Of a stretch of DNA of 42,375 bases, positions 8,945 through 17,919 are shown one piece after another. Positions within the stretch are counted from its first letter, which is position 1. Each line of letters opens with the position of its first letter. A program made the position numbers and the translations under genes. The notes under the pieces are model-generated. The model was given only the letters and a program-made list of their open reading frames with translations, did not search any database and had not been told where the DNA came from. Source of the stretch: Acinetobacter rongchengensis (GTDB taxonomy: Bacteria; Pseudomonadota; Gammaproteobacteria; Pseudomonadales; Moraxellaceae); NCBI RefSeq assembly GCF_003611475.1, contig NZ_RAXT01000028.1, forward strand, positions 1 through 42,375, written 5' to 3'.

Positions 8945-11900
8945 ATGACTGCGGTGTCAAATGTTTATGCACAGCGCTTTTTAACAACAATATTCTTGAT
9001 TTCATTTGGGATATATCTGTTCCTTGCAACAGTAACATATACACCATTTGATCCAGGTTGGATGCATCTGTCCAGTGATACTCAACAGGTTTCGAATGCC
9101 AGTGGTGTTGCAGGGGCTTGGATTGCAGACTTATTGTTTGGTTTTTTAGGTTGGGCAAGTTTACTTATCCCTGTATTTATATTTGTCGAAGCTGTACAAG
9201 TGTGGTGGCCAAGAAGTTTTTTAAGCCGTCCATTTCGTTATGCCGCACAATTTTTTATTTTACTCGCAAGTGCAAGCCTTTTGTATCTGATTTGGAATGT
9301 ACCCGCAGATACTTTGGCAAATGCATCTGGTGGAATTATTGGCTATGAGTTAGGTGAAAGTCTAACCCAATTGATTACCATTTATGGTGCTGTTGCATTA
9401 CTGATTATTTTATTGGGTGTTTTGTTTACTTTGGCCTTTGGGATTCAATGGAATAAAACATGGTCAACATTAAAAGCCACACCTGCATATTTACAGGAAT
9501 TATTTTATAGAAATGTTCCTGAAAGTGAGTCTGCTTTTGATTTAACCACACCGCAAAGAAATAAAAGCCGTTCAGCAACTCAGAAACCTGAGCCGATCAT
9601 AGCTCAAGCAGAGTTTGTGGAATCTGACGATCAAACGGCGACAAAAGAACATTTAGTGGTTAAAAATACTAAGCATTCTCAAACAGCTGAACGTTTATTT
9701 GATGATATGCTTGAGCAGGAACATGATACTCAACATCATTCAAAATTTGATCAAGATGACTTTGGTGATATTGATGATTTAGAACTAGAACGCACCTTGG
9801 AAAAAGCCCATCGCTTAGAACAAGAGAGTAAACGTACGGTTTCATCAGGCGAAGTTTGGAAAGCGCTACAACAGGATCAAGATCATAATCGAGACATTGA
9901 TGCACTTCTAAAAGCTTCAGAGGACGATTCAGTCGATCATTCTGATATTCGCATAGATTCAAAACAACAGTACGCTTTTAATGAGCCTGAACATTTTGCA
10001 CGTGATAGTGTTGAAGTAAAACAAAATCATCAAGCAAAGTCTTTAAACTGGGATGATGATCAAGTTTTTGATGAGTTATTGGCAGTTGTTCCAAATACTC
10101 AGACTGCAACAGATGTGCATAGTCCATTTAATCGTGAAACGCTTCAAACTCCAGCTCAAACTGAAGATCATCTAAATCAAACATCGGGCAATCATTCTGA
10201 GCATACTTTTGCCGAATTGAACCATCATCCATCAGCAACAACATTGGCCTCAGCTGCAACAGTAAATCTTGCAAATGAGTTAGATGATTTAGCAATGCTG
10301 GCAGATGATGATTTTATGGATGTTGATAATGATCAACTCCAGAATAATCATCAAAACAACCAAGCAGAGCATCAGGGTGCTGAGAGAACAACTGCAAATT
10401 ATGCACAATCCACGGCATTTGCACGTGCTGCGATTCAAACCAATTTACAAACAACATCTCTAGTGAGTGAAGAAGAGAAATCTTTAATATCTTCAGATAA
10501 AGATGCCTTTAGGGATGCATGGCAGGAAACAGCTGGTAAACCCCAAGACGACATTGAAAATCAAACACAAATTGATGATGATTTTGATTTGGATGCACCA
10601 CTTACAGATGCTTACGGACGTCCTATGTCACGTGCAATGCAAGTTGCACAAAAGCGCCGTGATTTGCCGACCTTACCTGGCTTAGAGCTATTAGATAAAG
10701 TTGATCCAAATAAAAAAGTCAATTTTACTGCTGAGCAACTTTCACGTTTATCAGAACTTTTGGAAATCAAACTTCAAGAATTTAACGTCAAAGCAAAAGT
10801 AATTGAAGCACAGCCTGGACCAGTCGTGACTCGATTTGAACTTGATTTAGCACCAGGTGTTAAAGCATCTAAAGTAACCAATATTTCACGCGATTTAGCC
10901 CGTTCAATGTCGATGGCATCTGTACGTGTAGTTGAAGTTATTCCGGGTAAACCTTATATCGGGATTGAAGTACCAAACAGCACACGTGAAATGGTACGAT
11001 TGATTGAACTCCTTGAAACCCCAATGTTTAAAGACCCATCTGGAATGCTTTCAATGGCAATGGGTAAGGATATTTCAGGTAATCCAGTGATTACTGACTT
11101 GGGTAAAGCGCCACATATGCTCGTTGCGGGTACCACAGGTTCAGGTAAATCTGTTGCAGTGAACTCGATGATTTTATCGATGTTATTGAAATATACACCT
11201 GATCAATTACGTTTGATTTTGATCGATCCAAAGCAATTGGAATTGGCAAACTACAATGATATTCCTCATTTGTTAACACCTGTTGTGACGGACATGAAAG
11301 ATGCTGTGAGTGCATTGAATTGGTGTGTCAATGAAATGGAACGCCGCTATAAACTGATGTCTTTCTTAAAGATTCGTAAATTGGCAGACTATAACCGTAA
11401 GGTTGAAGAAGCCATTGCCAATGGTGAAGATTTAATTGATCCAACGTGGAAACCGAGTGATTCGGTTATGCAAGAGCGCGCGCCAAGATTACAACCTTTG
11501 CCATCGATCGTAATTGTTGCCGATGAGTTTGCAGATATGATCATGCAAGTAGGTAAGAAAGCCGAAGAAATGATTACTCGTCTTGCACAGAAATCACGTG
11601 CTGCGGGTATCCATTTATTACTTGCAACACAACGACCATCTGTTGATGTGATCACAGGTTTGATCAAAGCGAATATTCCAACCCGTGTTGCTTTACGTGT
11701 AAACAGTAAGATTGACTCACGTACCATTCTTGATGGTGGTGGAGCAGAGGACTTATTGGGCCATGGTGATATGTTGTTCCTCGGGCCTGGTAAAATCGAT
11801 CCTGAGCGTGTACATGGTGCATTTATCAGTGACGATGAAGTGAACCGTATCTGTGATGCATGGCGTGAGCGTGGTGATCCAGATTATATTGATGAAATTC

Positions 11901-12145
11901 TGACACCTTATGATGAAGAACCGAGTTCACGTGGTTTTGAAGAAGGTGATGGTGATCCAAATCGTGATGCTTTATATGATCAATGTGTTTCCTTTGTTTT
12001 AGAAACACGTAAGGTTTCGGTTTCATCGTTACAACGTAAGTTTAGTTTAGGCTATAACCGTGCGGCACGTATTGTTGATCAAATGCAAGAGCAGGGTATT
12101 GTCAGTGAACAAGGGGCCAATGGTAAGCGTGATATTTTGGTTTAG
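8945..12145 (+). CDS. ftsK: DNA translocase FtsK
   Basis: A 1066-residue septal DNA pump that clears chromosome termini and activates XerCD at dif. The first roughly 180 residues hold about four transmembrane helices (for example FLTTIFLISFGIYLFLATV). A long acidic Gln/His/Asp-rich linker of about 400 residues follows, low in complexity and probably disordered. The RecA-like motor carries Walker A GTTGSGKS at residues 729-736 and Walker B IVIVADEFADMI. The C-terminal winged-helix gamma domain (VSSLQRKFSLGYNRAARIVDQM) reads KOPS-type sequences. AGGA lies 7 bases before the ATG. A terminator follows, so the gene is monocistronic. Confidence 0.95.
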   Translation: MTAVSNVYAQRFLTTIFLISFGIYLFLATVTYTPFDPGWMHLSSDTQQVSNASGVAGAWIADLLFGFLGWASLLIPVFIFVEAVQVWWPRSFLSRPFRYAAQFFILLASASLLYLIWNVPADTLANASGGIIGYELGESLTQLITIYGAVALLIILLGVLFTLAFGIQWNKTWSTLKATPAYLQELFYRNVPESESAFDLTTPQRNKSRSATQKPEPIIAQAEFVESDDQTATKEHLVVKNTKHSQTAERLFDDMLEQEHDTQHHSKFDQDDFGDIDDLELERTLEKAHRLEQESKRTVSSGEVWKALQQDQDHNRDIDALLKASEDDSVDHSDIRIDSKQQYAFNEPEHFARDSVEVKQNHQAKSLNWDDDQVFDELLAVVPNTQTATDVHSPFNRETLQTPAQTEDHLNQTSGNHSEHTFAELNHHPSATTLASAATVNLANELDDLAMLADDDFMDVDNDQLQNNHQNNQAEHQGAERTTANYAQSTAFARAAIQTNLQTTSLVSEEEKSLISSDKDAFRDAWQETAGKPQDDIENQTQIDDDFDLDAPLTDAYGRPMSRAMQVAQKRRDLPTLPGLELLDKVDPNKKVNFTAEQLSRLSELLEIKLQEFNVKAKVIEAQPGPVVTRFELDLAPGVKASKVTNISRDLARSMSMASVRVVEVIPGKPYIGIEVPNSTREMVRLIELLETPMFKDPSGMLSMAMGKDISGNPVITDLGKAPHMLVAGTTGSGKSVAVNSMILSMLLKYTPDQLRLILIDPKQLELANYNDIPHLLTPVVTDMKDAVSALNWCVNEMERRYKLMSFLKIRKLADYNRKVEEAIANGEDLIDPTWKPSDSVMQERAPRLQPLPSIVIVADEFADMIMQVGKKAEEMITRLAQKSRAAGIHLLLATQRPSVDVITGLIKANIPTRVALRVNSKIDSRTILDGGGAEDLLGHGDMLFLGPGKIDPERVHGAFISDDEVNRICDAWRERGDPDYIDEILTPYDEEPSSRGFEEGDGDPNRDALYDQCVSFVLETRKVSVSSLQRKFSLGYNRAARIVDQMQEQGIVSEQGANGKRDILV

Positions 12146-12170
12146 TACGCTATCTTTCATCAAATAATAA

Positions 12171-12202
12171 AAATGCCCCGTCAAAATGAAGGGGCATTTT
12201 TT
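12171..12202 (+). terminator. Intrinsic terminator of ftsK
   Basis: AAATGCCCC (12171-12179) and GGGGCATTT (12191-12199) form a 9-bp stem with an 11-base loop, followed by T residues to 12203. It lies 25 bp after the ftsK stop. Confidence 0.85.
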
Positions 12203-12315
12203 TATTGTAGATCTGCTTTTAAAAGGTTAATCATGTCTTATCTCAATTTAAGTTAAACACAACTTTTCACATGAATGTAGTAATATGACTATCTAAATTC
12301 AACGAGATATTTAAG

Positions 12316-12936
12316 ATGTTGATTGCTTTATGTACATTAATCTTTATCCATTTTTGCGCTTTAATCACACCTGGGCCTGATTTTTTCCTCGTTTCGCAAA
12401 CGGCGATTAGTCGTTCAAGAAAGCAATCAATGTTTGTTGTGCTTGGAATTACTGCAGGGGTGATGTTCTGGGCACTTTTAGCCTTATTAGGATTGAATAT
12501 TATTTTTGAGAAAATGGCTTGGTTAAAACATGTCATGTTGGTAATTGGTGGAATTTATTTGTGTTGGCTTGGTTTTCAAATGCTTAAGTCTGCATTTAGT
12601 CAAAAACCTGTGACAGAGCAACAAAAGTTTGAATTGCCTCAAAGTCATTTGCATTTTTTTCTTAAAGGCTTTTTAACCAATTTATCCAATCCCAAAGCTG
12701 TAATCTATTTTGGTAGTGTATTTTCAATATTTCTTGCCAATCCTCATTTAGATGGTGTTCACTCGCTACTTTTTGTCATTGTGTCTATAGAGACATTGAT
12801 TTGGTTTAGTTTTGTGGCTTTTGTATTTTCATTACCCAGTTTTAAAGCAGCTTATCAGAATGCTGCAAAATGGATTGATGGGATTTCAGGCGGAATATTT
12901 ACATTGTTTGGTGCATACTTGATTGGAAACCGTTAA
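12316..12936 (+). CDS. LysE/RhtB-family amino-acid exporter
   Basis: A 206-residue inner-membrane protein with about six hydrophobic segments. The N-terminal ITPGPDFFLVSQTAISRSRK matches the P-G-P-x3 signature of the LysE/RhtB exporter family, and the central FLKGFLTNLSNPKAVIYF is the other hallmark block (N-P-K-A). The length is typical. Family members export amino acids such as threonine, homoserine or lysine; the substrate here is unknown. The gene stands alone between two terminators, with only a weak GAG as Shine-Dalgarno. No adjacent LysR-type regulator is present. Confidence 0.85.
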   Translation: MLIALCTLIFIHFCALITPGPDFFLVSQTAISRSRKQSMFVVLGITAGVMFWALLALLGLNIIFEKMAWLKHVMLVIGGIYLCWLGFQMLKSAFSQKPVTEQQKFELPQSHLHFFLKGFLTNLSNPKAVIYFGSVFSIFLANPHLDGVHSLLFVIVSIETLIWFSFVAFVFSLPSFKAAYQNAAKWIDGISGGIFTLFGAYLIGNR

Positions 12937-12976
12937 TACATTTGCTCTTGTCTAGATATGTGTTTAATTCCAAGAA

Positions 12977-13001
12977 AAAACCTGCTTGAAAGCAGGTTTT
13001 T
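12977..13001. terminator. Bidirectional terminator between the LysE-like and PA4642-like genes
   Basis: AAAACCTGCT (12977-12986) and AGCAGGTTTT (12991-13000) form a 10-bp stem with a TGAA loop. A and T tracts flank it on the two sides, so it can serve both convergent genes. Confidence 0.85.
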
Positions 13002-13041
13002 ATAGTTCATTTTTCAGCTTCTAATTTTCAGCTTTTAAATG

Positions 13042-13329
13042 TTAAGCGAATTTAGCCAAAACTTCTAAAAATCCATCTTTTTGACGTGGGTATTGCGCAA
13101 TCACATCATGGATGCGTTGACCTTCTGGATTGGTAGCATTGATATCACGACCATCAGCAACGAACTGAGTCAATAAACGCTCATAATCAAATGGACGCAT
13201 ATGTTTGAATGCATGATAAAGCACGTGAAAATCTGCGTTGGTACCTTCAGGAGGAAGTTGGGTTAAATAGGCAAATACACGCTCGTCTGACCATTCTTCA
13301 TTGAACGTTGCTGGCTGTGAAAGTGCCAT
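13042..13329 (-). CDS. PA4642-family small protein
   Basis: A 95-residue acidic cytoplasmic protein without signal peptide or membrane segment. The core EWSDERVFAYLTQLPPEG and YHAFKHMRPFDYERLL are typical of the uncharacterised PA4642 family conserved in Pseudomonas and Acinetobacter. No catalytic motif is visible and the function is unknown. A GGAGATG-type Shine-Dalgarno precedes the ATG. The gene lies between the LysE-like exporter, with which it shares a terminator, and the end of the minCDE operon, with no sign of co-transcription. Confidence 0.75.
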   Translation of the reverse strand: MALSQPATFNEEWSDERVFAYLTQLPPEGTNADFHVLYHAFKHMRPFDYERLLTQFVADGRDINATNPEGQRIHDVIAQYPRQKDGFLEVLAKFA

Positions 13330-13454
13330 AACAGCATCTCCTCAAATTTAATAATTTAAAACGTATTGAGCTTATTCATCATTATATAAACCCCTATTAA
13401 ATTTTATTTAATAAGGAATAATGCAAAGCATTGATGAATATTTGATAACCCAAT

Positions 13455-13489
13455 TAAAAAGGGCAAAATAACTTGCGTCATTTTGCCCT
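13455..13489 (-). terminator. Intrinsic terminator of the minCDE operon
   Basis: AGGGCAAAAT (13460-13469) and ATTTTGCCCT (13480-13489) form a 10-bp stem. On the minus strand it is followed by TTTTT (plus-strand A tract 13456-13460). It lies 33 bp beyond minE. Confidence 0.85.
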
Positions 13490-13521
13490 GATTCAATCTA
13501 CTTGACTAATCAATAATAGAA

Positions 13522-13794
13522 TTAACGTTCTTCAGGTAAATTGATATTCATTTCTAACATTTCAATATTCGCTTCTGAACGAACTTGCATTTGAATATGT
13601 TGTTCATCTACACCACGAACATAACGATTGACCACTTGCATGATTTCTTTCTTCATTTGATCAATCTTGTCTTGGCTCAGGCGTTTGCCTAAACCATTTT
13701 CAGAAGCAACAATAACTTTTAAGCGATCTTTAGCAGTTTGGGCGCTAGATGGTTTGTCATCGTTGCTGAAAAGTTTACTCCAAAATCCTGCCAT
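13522..13794 (-). CDS. minE: Cell division topological specificity factor MinE
   Basis: A 90-residue protein that stimulates MinD ATPase and drives pole-to-pole oscillation, placing the division site at midcell. The N-terminal membrane-targeting and anti-MinCD segment (FWSKLFS, then ASENGLGKRLSQDKIDQMKKEI) and the C-terminal dimerisation region ending in INLPEER are recognisable. The length equals that of well-studied MinE. It starts 3 bp after the minD stop, so translation is probably coupled. Confidence 0.93.
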   Translation of the reverse strand: MAGFWSKLFSNDDKPSSAQTAKDRLKVIVASENGLGKRLSQDKIDQMKKEIMQVVNRYVRGVDEQHIQMQVRSEANIEMLEMNINLPEER

Positions 13795-13797
13795 TTT

Positions 13798-14610
13798 TTA
13801 CGCTCCAAATAATCGTGCTAACCAACCTTTAGGTTTCACCGTAATGTGACGGTAAGGACGCTCTTCACCTAAGAAACGCGCAACTAAGTCATCATAAGCC
13901 TGACCTGCAGATGCTTCTTGATAAAGTATAACAGGTTTACCTTCATTCGATGCTTGAAGCACGCTTGGGCATTCAGGAATAACACCTAGTGTTGGAACAC
14001 GTAAAATATCTTTAGAAATATCTTCAATCGTTAACATTTCTTGTTTATCAGCACGTTCAGGGTTGAAACGAGTGATACATAAGTGTTTACGAACACGTCC
14101 TTCGTTATTTTCAACTTTCTTAGTTTTGCTGTCGAGCATACCAATAATTCGGTCTGAATCTCGTACAGATGAAATCTCAGGATTGGTTACAATAATCGCT
14201 TCATCTGCATGGTACATGGCTAAAATAGCGCCACGTTCAATCCCCGCAGGTGAGTCACAAATAATATAATCAAACTCTTGTGAAAGTTCTTCCATAACAC
14301 GAGCGACACCATCATCTGTTAATGCATCTTTGTCACGTGTTTGTGAAGCAGGTAAAATATATAAGTTTTCGATATCTTTATCGCGAATTAAAGCTTGTTG
14401 TAAACGTGCTTCATTATTTAAAACATTCACAAAATCATAAACAACACGACGTTCGCAACCCATGATCAAGTCTAAGTTACGTAAACCTACGTCAAAATCG
14501 ATAACAACAGTTTTATGACCACGTAGGGCTAAACCTGTTGCAAAAGATGCGCTTGTCGTAGTTTTACCTACGCCGCCTTTGCCTGATGTAACGACAACAA
14601 TTTTGGCCAC
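13798..14610 (-). CDS. minD: Septum site-determining ATPase MinD
   Basis: A 270-residue ParA/MinD-type ATPase that binds the membrane with ATP and recruits MinC. The deviant Walker A GKGGVGKTT lies at residues 10-18 with its signature lysine, IICDSPAG carries Walker B, and the C-terminal amphipathic membrane-targeting helix ends GWLARLFGA. I choose GTG at 14610: AGGAG lies 8 bases upstream, and the resulting N-terminus MAKIVVVTSGKGG is the family norm. An in-frame ATG at 14634 would add eight residues, but its A/G run directly abuts the codon. It lies 61 bp after minC and 3 bp before minE. Confidence 0.95.
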   Translation of the reverse strand: MAKIVVVTSGKGGVGKTTTSASFATGLALRGHKTVVIDFDVGLRNLDLIMGCERRVVYDFVNVLNNEARLQQALIRDKDIENLYILPASQTRDKDALTDDGVARVMEELSQEFDYIICDSPAGIERGAILAMYHADEAIIVTNPEISSVRDSDRIIGMLDSKTKKVENNEGRVRKHLCITRFNPERADKQEMLTIEDISKDILRVPTLGVIPECPSVLQASNEGKPVILYQEASAGQAYDDLVARFLGEERPYRHITVKPKGWLARLFGA

Positions 14611-14671
14611 CGAATCCACTCCTGTTATGGTCATCCCTTTAATTGGGATTTTTTATGGTGTTTAATTTACA

Positions 14672-15415
14672 TTAAAATTGAAGAGCTTCAAAGACTAGCT
14701 CTTGTTGATCATTCAGGTGAATATGTACAGCTTTTTTGACCACATCTTGTGGAATATCATCAGCTACACAATATGTCCCTGCGATAGAAACCAATTCGGC
14801 TTCTAATGAATGACAAAAAATTCTTGCAGCGGTATTCCCGCCTGCGCCTGCAATGACTCTACCACGAACACTGCCATAGATATGTATATTTCCTGAAGCA
14901 ATTACTTCAGAACCACTGTTAATCCCTGCATTGAGAATAATATCACCATGATCTTGAACTAGGCATTGTCCAGTTCTTAAAATTTCATCGTGATAAGACG
15001 TCACATGAGTAAAGGATTTTGGTGTTTCTGCATGAGCATTTGCAAGCGCAGTATTTTCAGCAACTTTAGTAGATGAACCTTGTTCTTTTACAGGTGTTTC
15101 AACCACCTGTTCCTTGGTTGGTTTGATGCGTTGTAAGGGACGATCAGCTGGCAAAACAGGGAATTGAATCGCACGTGCCTGATCACCCAATAAACCATCA
15201 ATAACGGCCATAGGTTGTAAATCAAGACTGATGATCAATTGAATCAGCGCAATCAGCTCTTGTTCAACTGTTGTATCGATAATGACTAAAGCCCCTTGAT
15301 AAGAAGTTTCACTCATCATCGAATTTAATTGCTGGCGGATGGCATCATGATCATTTGTATCAAAGGTTAATCGTGTAAAATTAACCATTCTGCCTGTAAT
15401 CCGTATATCAGCCAT
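14672..15415 (-). CDS. minC: Septum site-determining protein MinC
   Basis: A 247-residue FtsZ-assembly inhibitor, first gene of minCDE. The N-terminal domain (residues about 1-105) carries the FtsZ-antagonist fold, a variable linker rich in Glu, Lys and Thr follows, and the C-terminal beta-helix domain begins near [20 protein letters not shown] and includes [16 protein letters not shown] and [17 protein letters not shown], which bind MinD. The ATG has AAGGAA in front. The upstream 160 bp hold a repeated TGCTAGA motif. Confidence 0.93.
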   Translation of the reverse strand: MADIRITGRMVNFTRLTFDTNDHDAIRQQLNSMMSETSYQGALVIIDTTVEQELIALIQLIISLDLQPMAVIDGLLGDQARAIQFPVLPADRPLQRIKPTKEQVVETPVKEQGSSTKVAENTALANAHAETPKSFTHVTSYHDEILRTGQCLVQDHGDIILNAGINSGSEVIASGNIHIYGSVRGRVIAGAGGNTAARIFCHSLEAELVSIAGTYCVADDIPQDVVKKAVHIHLNDQQELVFEALQF

Positions 15416-15482
15416 AATTATTCCTTAAAAGGCTTGTGACCTAAAATTTTCTATCTAAAGTTAATTTGTAAAATAGTGCAAA

Positions 15483-15546
15483 TGCTAGAACAAATTGAAT
15501 GATTTCTCTAGCAAAGATACAAATAATTTCAATGAAGTGCTAGAGA
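15483..15546. promoter_or_regulatory. Three copies of a TGCTAGA motif before minC
   Basis: TGCTAGA occurs at 15483-15489, inverted as TCTCTAGCA at 15505-15513, and again as TGCTAGAGA at 15538-15546. The region lies 68 to 131 bp upstream of minC, in a gene-free stretch that must carry the minCDE promoter. The inverted copy extends to the 11-mer CTCTAGCAAAG, also found upstream of trxB. A shared regulator is possible but not shown. Confidence 0.3.
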
Positions 15547-15575
15547 TTGTATTCATTTCATAAATCGTTTGCGTT

Positions 15576-16655
15576 TTATATTTCAGCTTGATCATTTTTA
15601 TTCAATTCAAGTTGCCATTGTTTCATTGCAACTTGTTTCTTCAGTGATTCTAAACTCTCATAGACTACAGATTCAACCAATTCTTCAAGAGACTGATTTT
15701 CAATATTTAATTGGCTCAATTTTGTTGAAATAAGTTGGTAAGTTGCATTTGGATGCTGCACATTGCCTTCAATAAAAGGTTGAATCAGACCTTGAGTGAT
15801 ATTTTCACCTAATTGTTGTCCAATATTTTGAATTTGATTTTCAATCATTCCCCCTGCAATTGGAATCATACGTAGTAGCTGGGTTAATTGCGGTGTGTCT
15901 TCAATAGCTTGGCGAACAATTTGTCCCACATTATTGGTGATCAAATGACGTTGTGCATTCAATTCGGTGGCCAAGGATTCTTGTAAAACTTCTGCAATGG
16001 CTTTGGCAAATATTTCACGATGATGATCAACCAAGTCATGAATAATTTTTTTATGACTCGAGCTGGTGTCCAACTCTTGTTTTACGCCATCAATCACAGT
16101 AATCACAACTCGATCAGATAACTCTTCCATGACCACACGATAATAGAACAAAACACGTTTCATAATACTGTCGGGAACGACTTTATAGCCCATTTCATGA
16201 AATCTATAGGCAATAATTCCAGCACGAATAAGACGTAAAAAACGTAAGTAAGGGCTAATCGCTAGAACTTCATACCAATGAATAAAAGGAAAGAAAAACC
16301 AACGTGTATGATGTTTATAAATAATGGCAATAAACCAACGAATGAGTAATTCTGCAATTAAAAAAGTAATAAACCAACTTTCAGTTTTAATCACCCATGG
16401 GTGCAGCGCATCTTTATAATATTGTAGGATTTGAGGTAAATGAATGGTTTCAAACAACCAATTGCCAAAGTTGCTCATCAATAAAGCATTGGCACACAAA
16501 CAAAATAAGTTGAATACAATAATGAACATCATAAAGATGTCATAAGCTAAAAACAGTTTCCAACCGATTGTATCGTGACGGATATGCTGACGAATTCCTG
16601 TTTTTTTATTTTTTGTATTTTGGCTAGATTCTTGTTTGATTTCTTGCTCTGTCAT
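15576..16655 (-). CDS. Voltage-sensor-like membrane protein without a pore, unknown function
   Basis: A 359-residue protein. About four hydrophobic segments lie at residues 33-59, 93-113, 119-134 and 137-150. The second has Glu92, Glu102 and Arg106, and the fourth has R138-x2-R141-x2-R144, the arginine spacing of an S4 voltage-sensor helix after a P135 turn. No selectivity filter or S5-S6 pore follows; residues 150-359 are a mostly helical, polar cytoplasmic tail with a short hydrophobic hinge (MIPIAGGMI). It resembles an isolated ion-transport-type sensor domain fused to a long tail. I do not know a function. AAGGAA precedes the ATG. It follows the acyltransferase by 106 bp and may be co-transcribed. 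Confidence 0.6.
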   Translation of the reverse strand: MTEQEIKQESSQNTKNKKTGIRQHIRHDTIGWKLFLAYDIFMMFIIVFNLFCLCANALLMSNFGNWLFETIHLPQILQYYKDALHPWVIKTESWFITFLIAELLIRWFIAIIYKHHTRWFFFPFIHWYEVLAISPYLRFLRLIRAGIIAYRFHEMGYKVVPDSIMKRVLFYYRVVMEELSDRVVITVIDGVKQELDTSSSHKKIIHDLVDHHREIFAKAIAEVLQESLATELNAQRHLITNNVGQIVRQAIEDTPQLTQLLRMIPIAGGMIENQIQNIGQQLGENITQGLIQPFIEGNVQHPNATYQLISTKLSQLNIENQSLEELVESVVYESLESLKKQVAMKQWQLELNKNDQAEI

Positions 16656-16761
16656 TGCAATTCCTTTTTAAAGCGGACTTCTTTCATGGTGTTGTTTTAA
16701 ACTGAAAAATACTGATCGTTGAATAATACGATGAAAGAAGCCTGCAACTTAGCGTATCTAT

Positions 16762-17679
16762 TTAGCTTATGTATTTATTTTTCATTTGACTAATCAATTG
16801 GTCTTTTTCAGTCCACAAATGATCAACCCATTTTTGAAAACGTTCTCGATATTCAGCATCATCTTCGTAATTTCCTCCCAATACCCATTCAGGAATCTCA
16901 ATCTTACGTATATTGACTGCAATTCGCGGTACTTCACCTAACCAAAACTCACCATAACCTGGTGCACCATCTGGATAAACAATAGTCATATCCACTAGAG
17001 CGTCAATCTTATCACCTAATATATCGAGTGCTAAAGCTAAACCACCTGCTTTGGGCTTGAGTAAATTGGTATATGGCGATTGTTGCTGTTGATGTTTTTG
17101 TACTGTAAAACGAGTCCCTTCCAAGTAATTCAATAAGGTAAAAGGCTGACTCAATAATTGTTCGCAGGCTTTACGTGCTTCTTCTAAGTCACGATACTTG
17201 AGCTCAGGATTCTTTGAGATTTGGGCTTTGGTATGCCGTTTCATCATGGGAAAACCTAGGATTTTAAAGGCTTGACCGACAAAAGGGATGAAAATCAGTT
17301 CCCACTTGGTAAAAAAGCGAGTAAGTGGCATACGTGTTAAACCAAAGTATTGATTTACCGTGGTATCTACCCAACTTTGATGATTGCAAGTCATGAGATA
17401 GCGACCTTGCATACTCAGGTCTAAACCTTCATCAACGCTAATATCCCATTGTGTTTCAGGCAAAACATGGTCGATTAACCAGTTGTTGATACTTAACCAG
17501 CTATTGGTGATATTGATATTGGTTTCATCGATTTTTTTGGATTTTCTGAGCAGTTTGGTTAAGCCAAGTGCCAAGACTGGAGGGCCATGAAAAAAGGTGC
17601 TTCCAGTGATCACTGTACCAACAGTTAATCCTTTCGTAATTTTTTTTAAAATAGGTTGCTTCTGTTGCTGAGATGACAT
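16762..17679 (-). CDS. 1-acyl-glycerol-3-phosphate-type acyltransferase (YihG-like)
   Basis: A 305-residue PlsC-superfamily acyltransferase. The catalytic H-x4-D motif is NHQSWVD with His100 and Asp105, and the substrate-binding motif is YLEGTRFT with EGTR at 187-190. An N-terminal hydrophobic stretch (about residues 17-45) could anchor it to the inner membrane. Length and motif context match the YihG/LCLAT group, which acylates lysophosphatidic acid or other lysophospholipids and tunes phospholipid composition. The exact acceptor is not visible. An AGGA precedes the ATG. It heads a minus-strand pair with the voltage-sensor-like gene. Confidence 0.8.
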   Translation of the reverse strand: MSSQQQKQPILKKITKGLTVGTVITGSTFFHGPPVLALGLTKLLRKSKKIDETNINITNSWLSINNWLIDHVLPETQWDISVDEGLDLSMQGRYLMTCNHQSWVDTTVNQYFGLTRMPLTRFFTKWELIFIPFVGQAFKILGFPMMKRHTKAQISKNPELKYRDLEEARKACEQLLSQPFTLLNYLEGTRFTVQKHQQQQSPYTNLLKPKAGGLALALDILGDKIDALVDMTIVYPDGAPGYGEFWLGEVPRIAVNIRKIEIPEWVLGGNYEDDAEYRERFQKWVDHLWTEKDQLISQMKNKYIS

Positions 17680-17919
17680 AGAACAGTCCTAATCATTTTT
17701 GCATATTCGAATGAAAGTCTTCAATATAGACCTTAGTTGTTCAATTAAAAAGAGACATTTATAAACTGTGTACAAATTATGATGATCATTTTTGCAAACT
17801 TTGCGCTATATATTACAAAATGTTAAAAAAAGAGTGATTCTTAACAAAATGCCAATGGTTGCAGCTTATTATTTATAACAAAATGAAATTCAACAAAAAA
17901 CACAACTTGGAGGCATGCC

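Noticed and set aside
9500..10600. Low-complexity Asp/His/Gln-rich stretch in ftsK as an insertion
   Set aside because: FtsK linkers are normally long, acidic and variable, so this is ordinary for the family.
11389..11727. A 112-codon open frame antisense to the ftsK motor domain
   Set aside because: It is a shadow of conserved ftsK coding sequence with no Shine-Dalgarno or family resemblance.
16681..16741. TTCTTTCAT and ATGAAAGAA inverted repeat between the acyltransferase and voltage-sensor-like genes
   Set aside because: The arms are 43 bp apart with no T run, so it is probably chance in AT-rich DNA.
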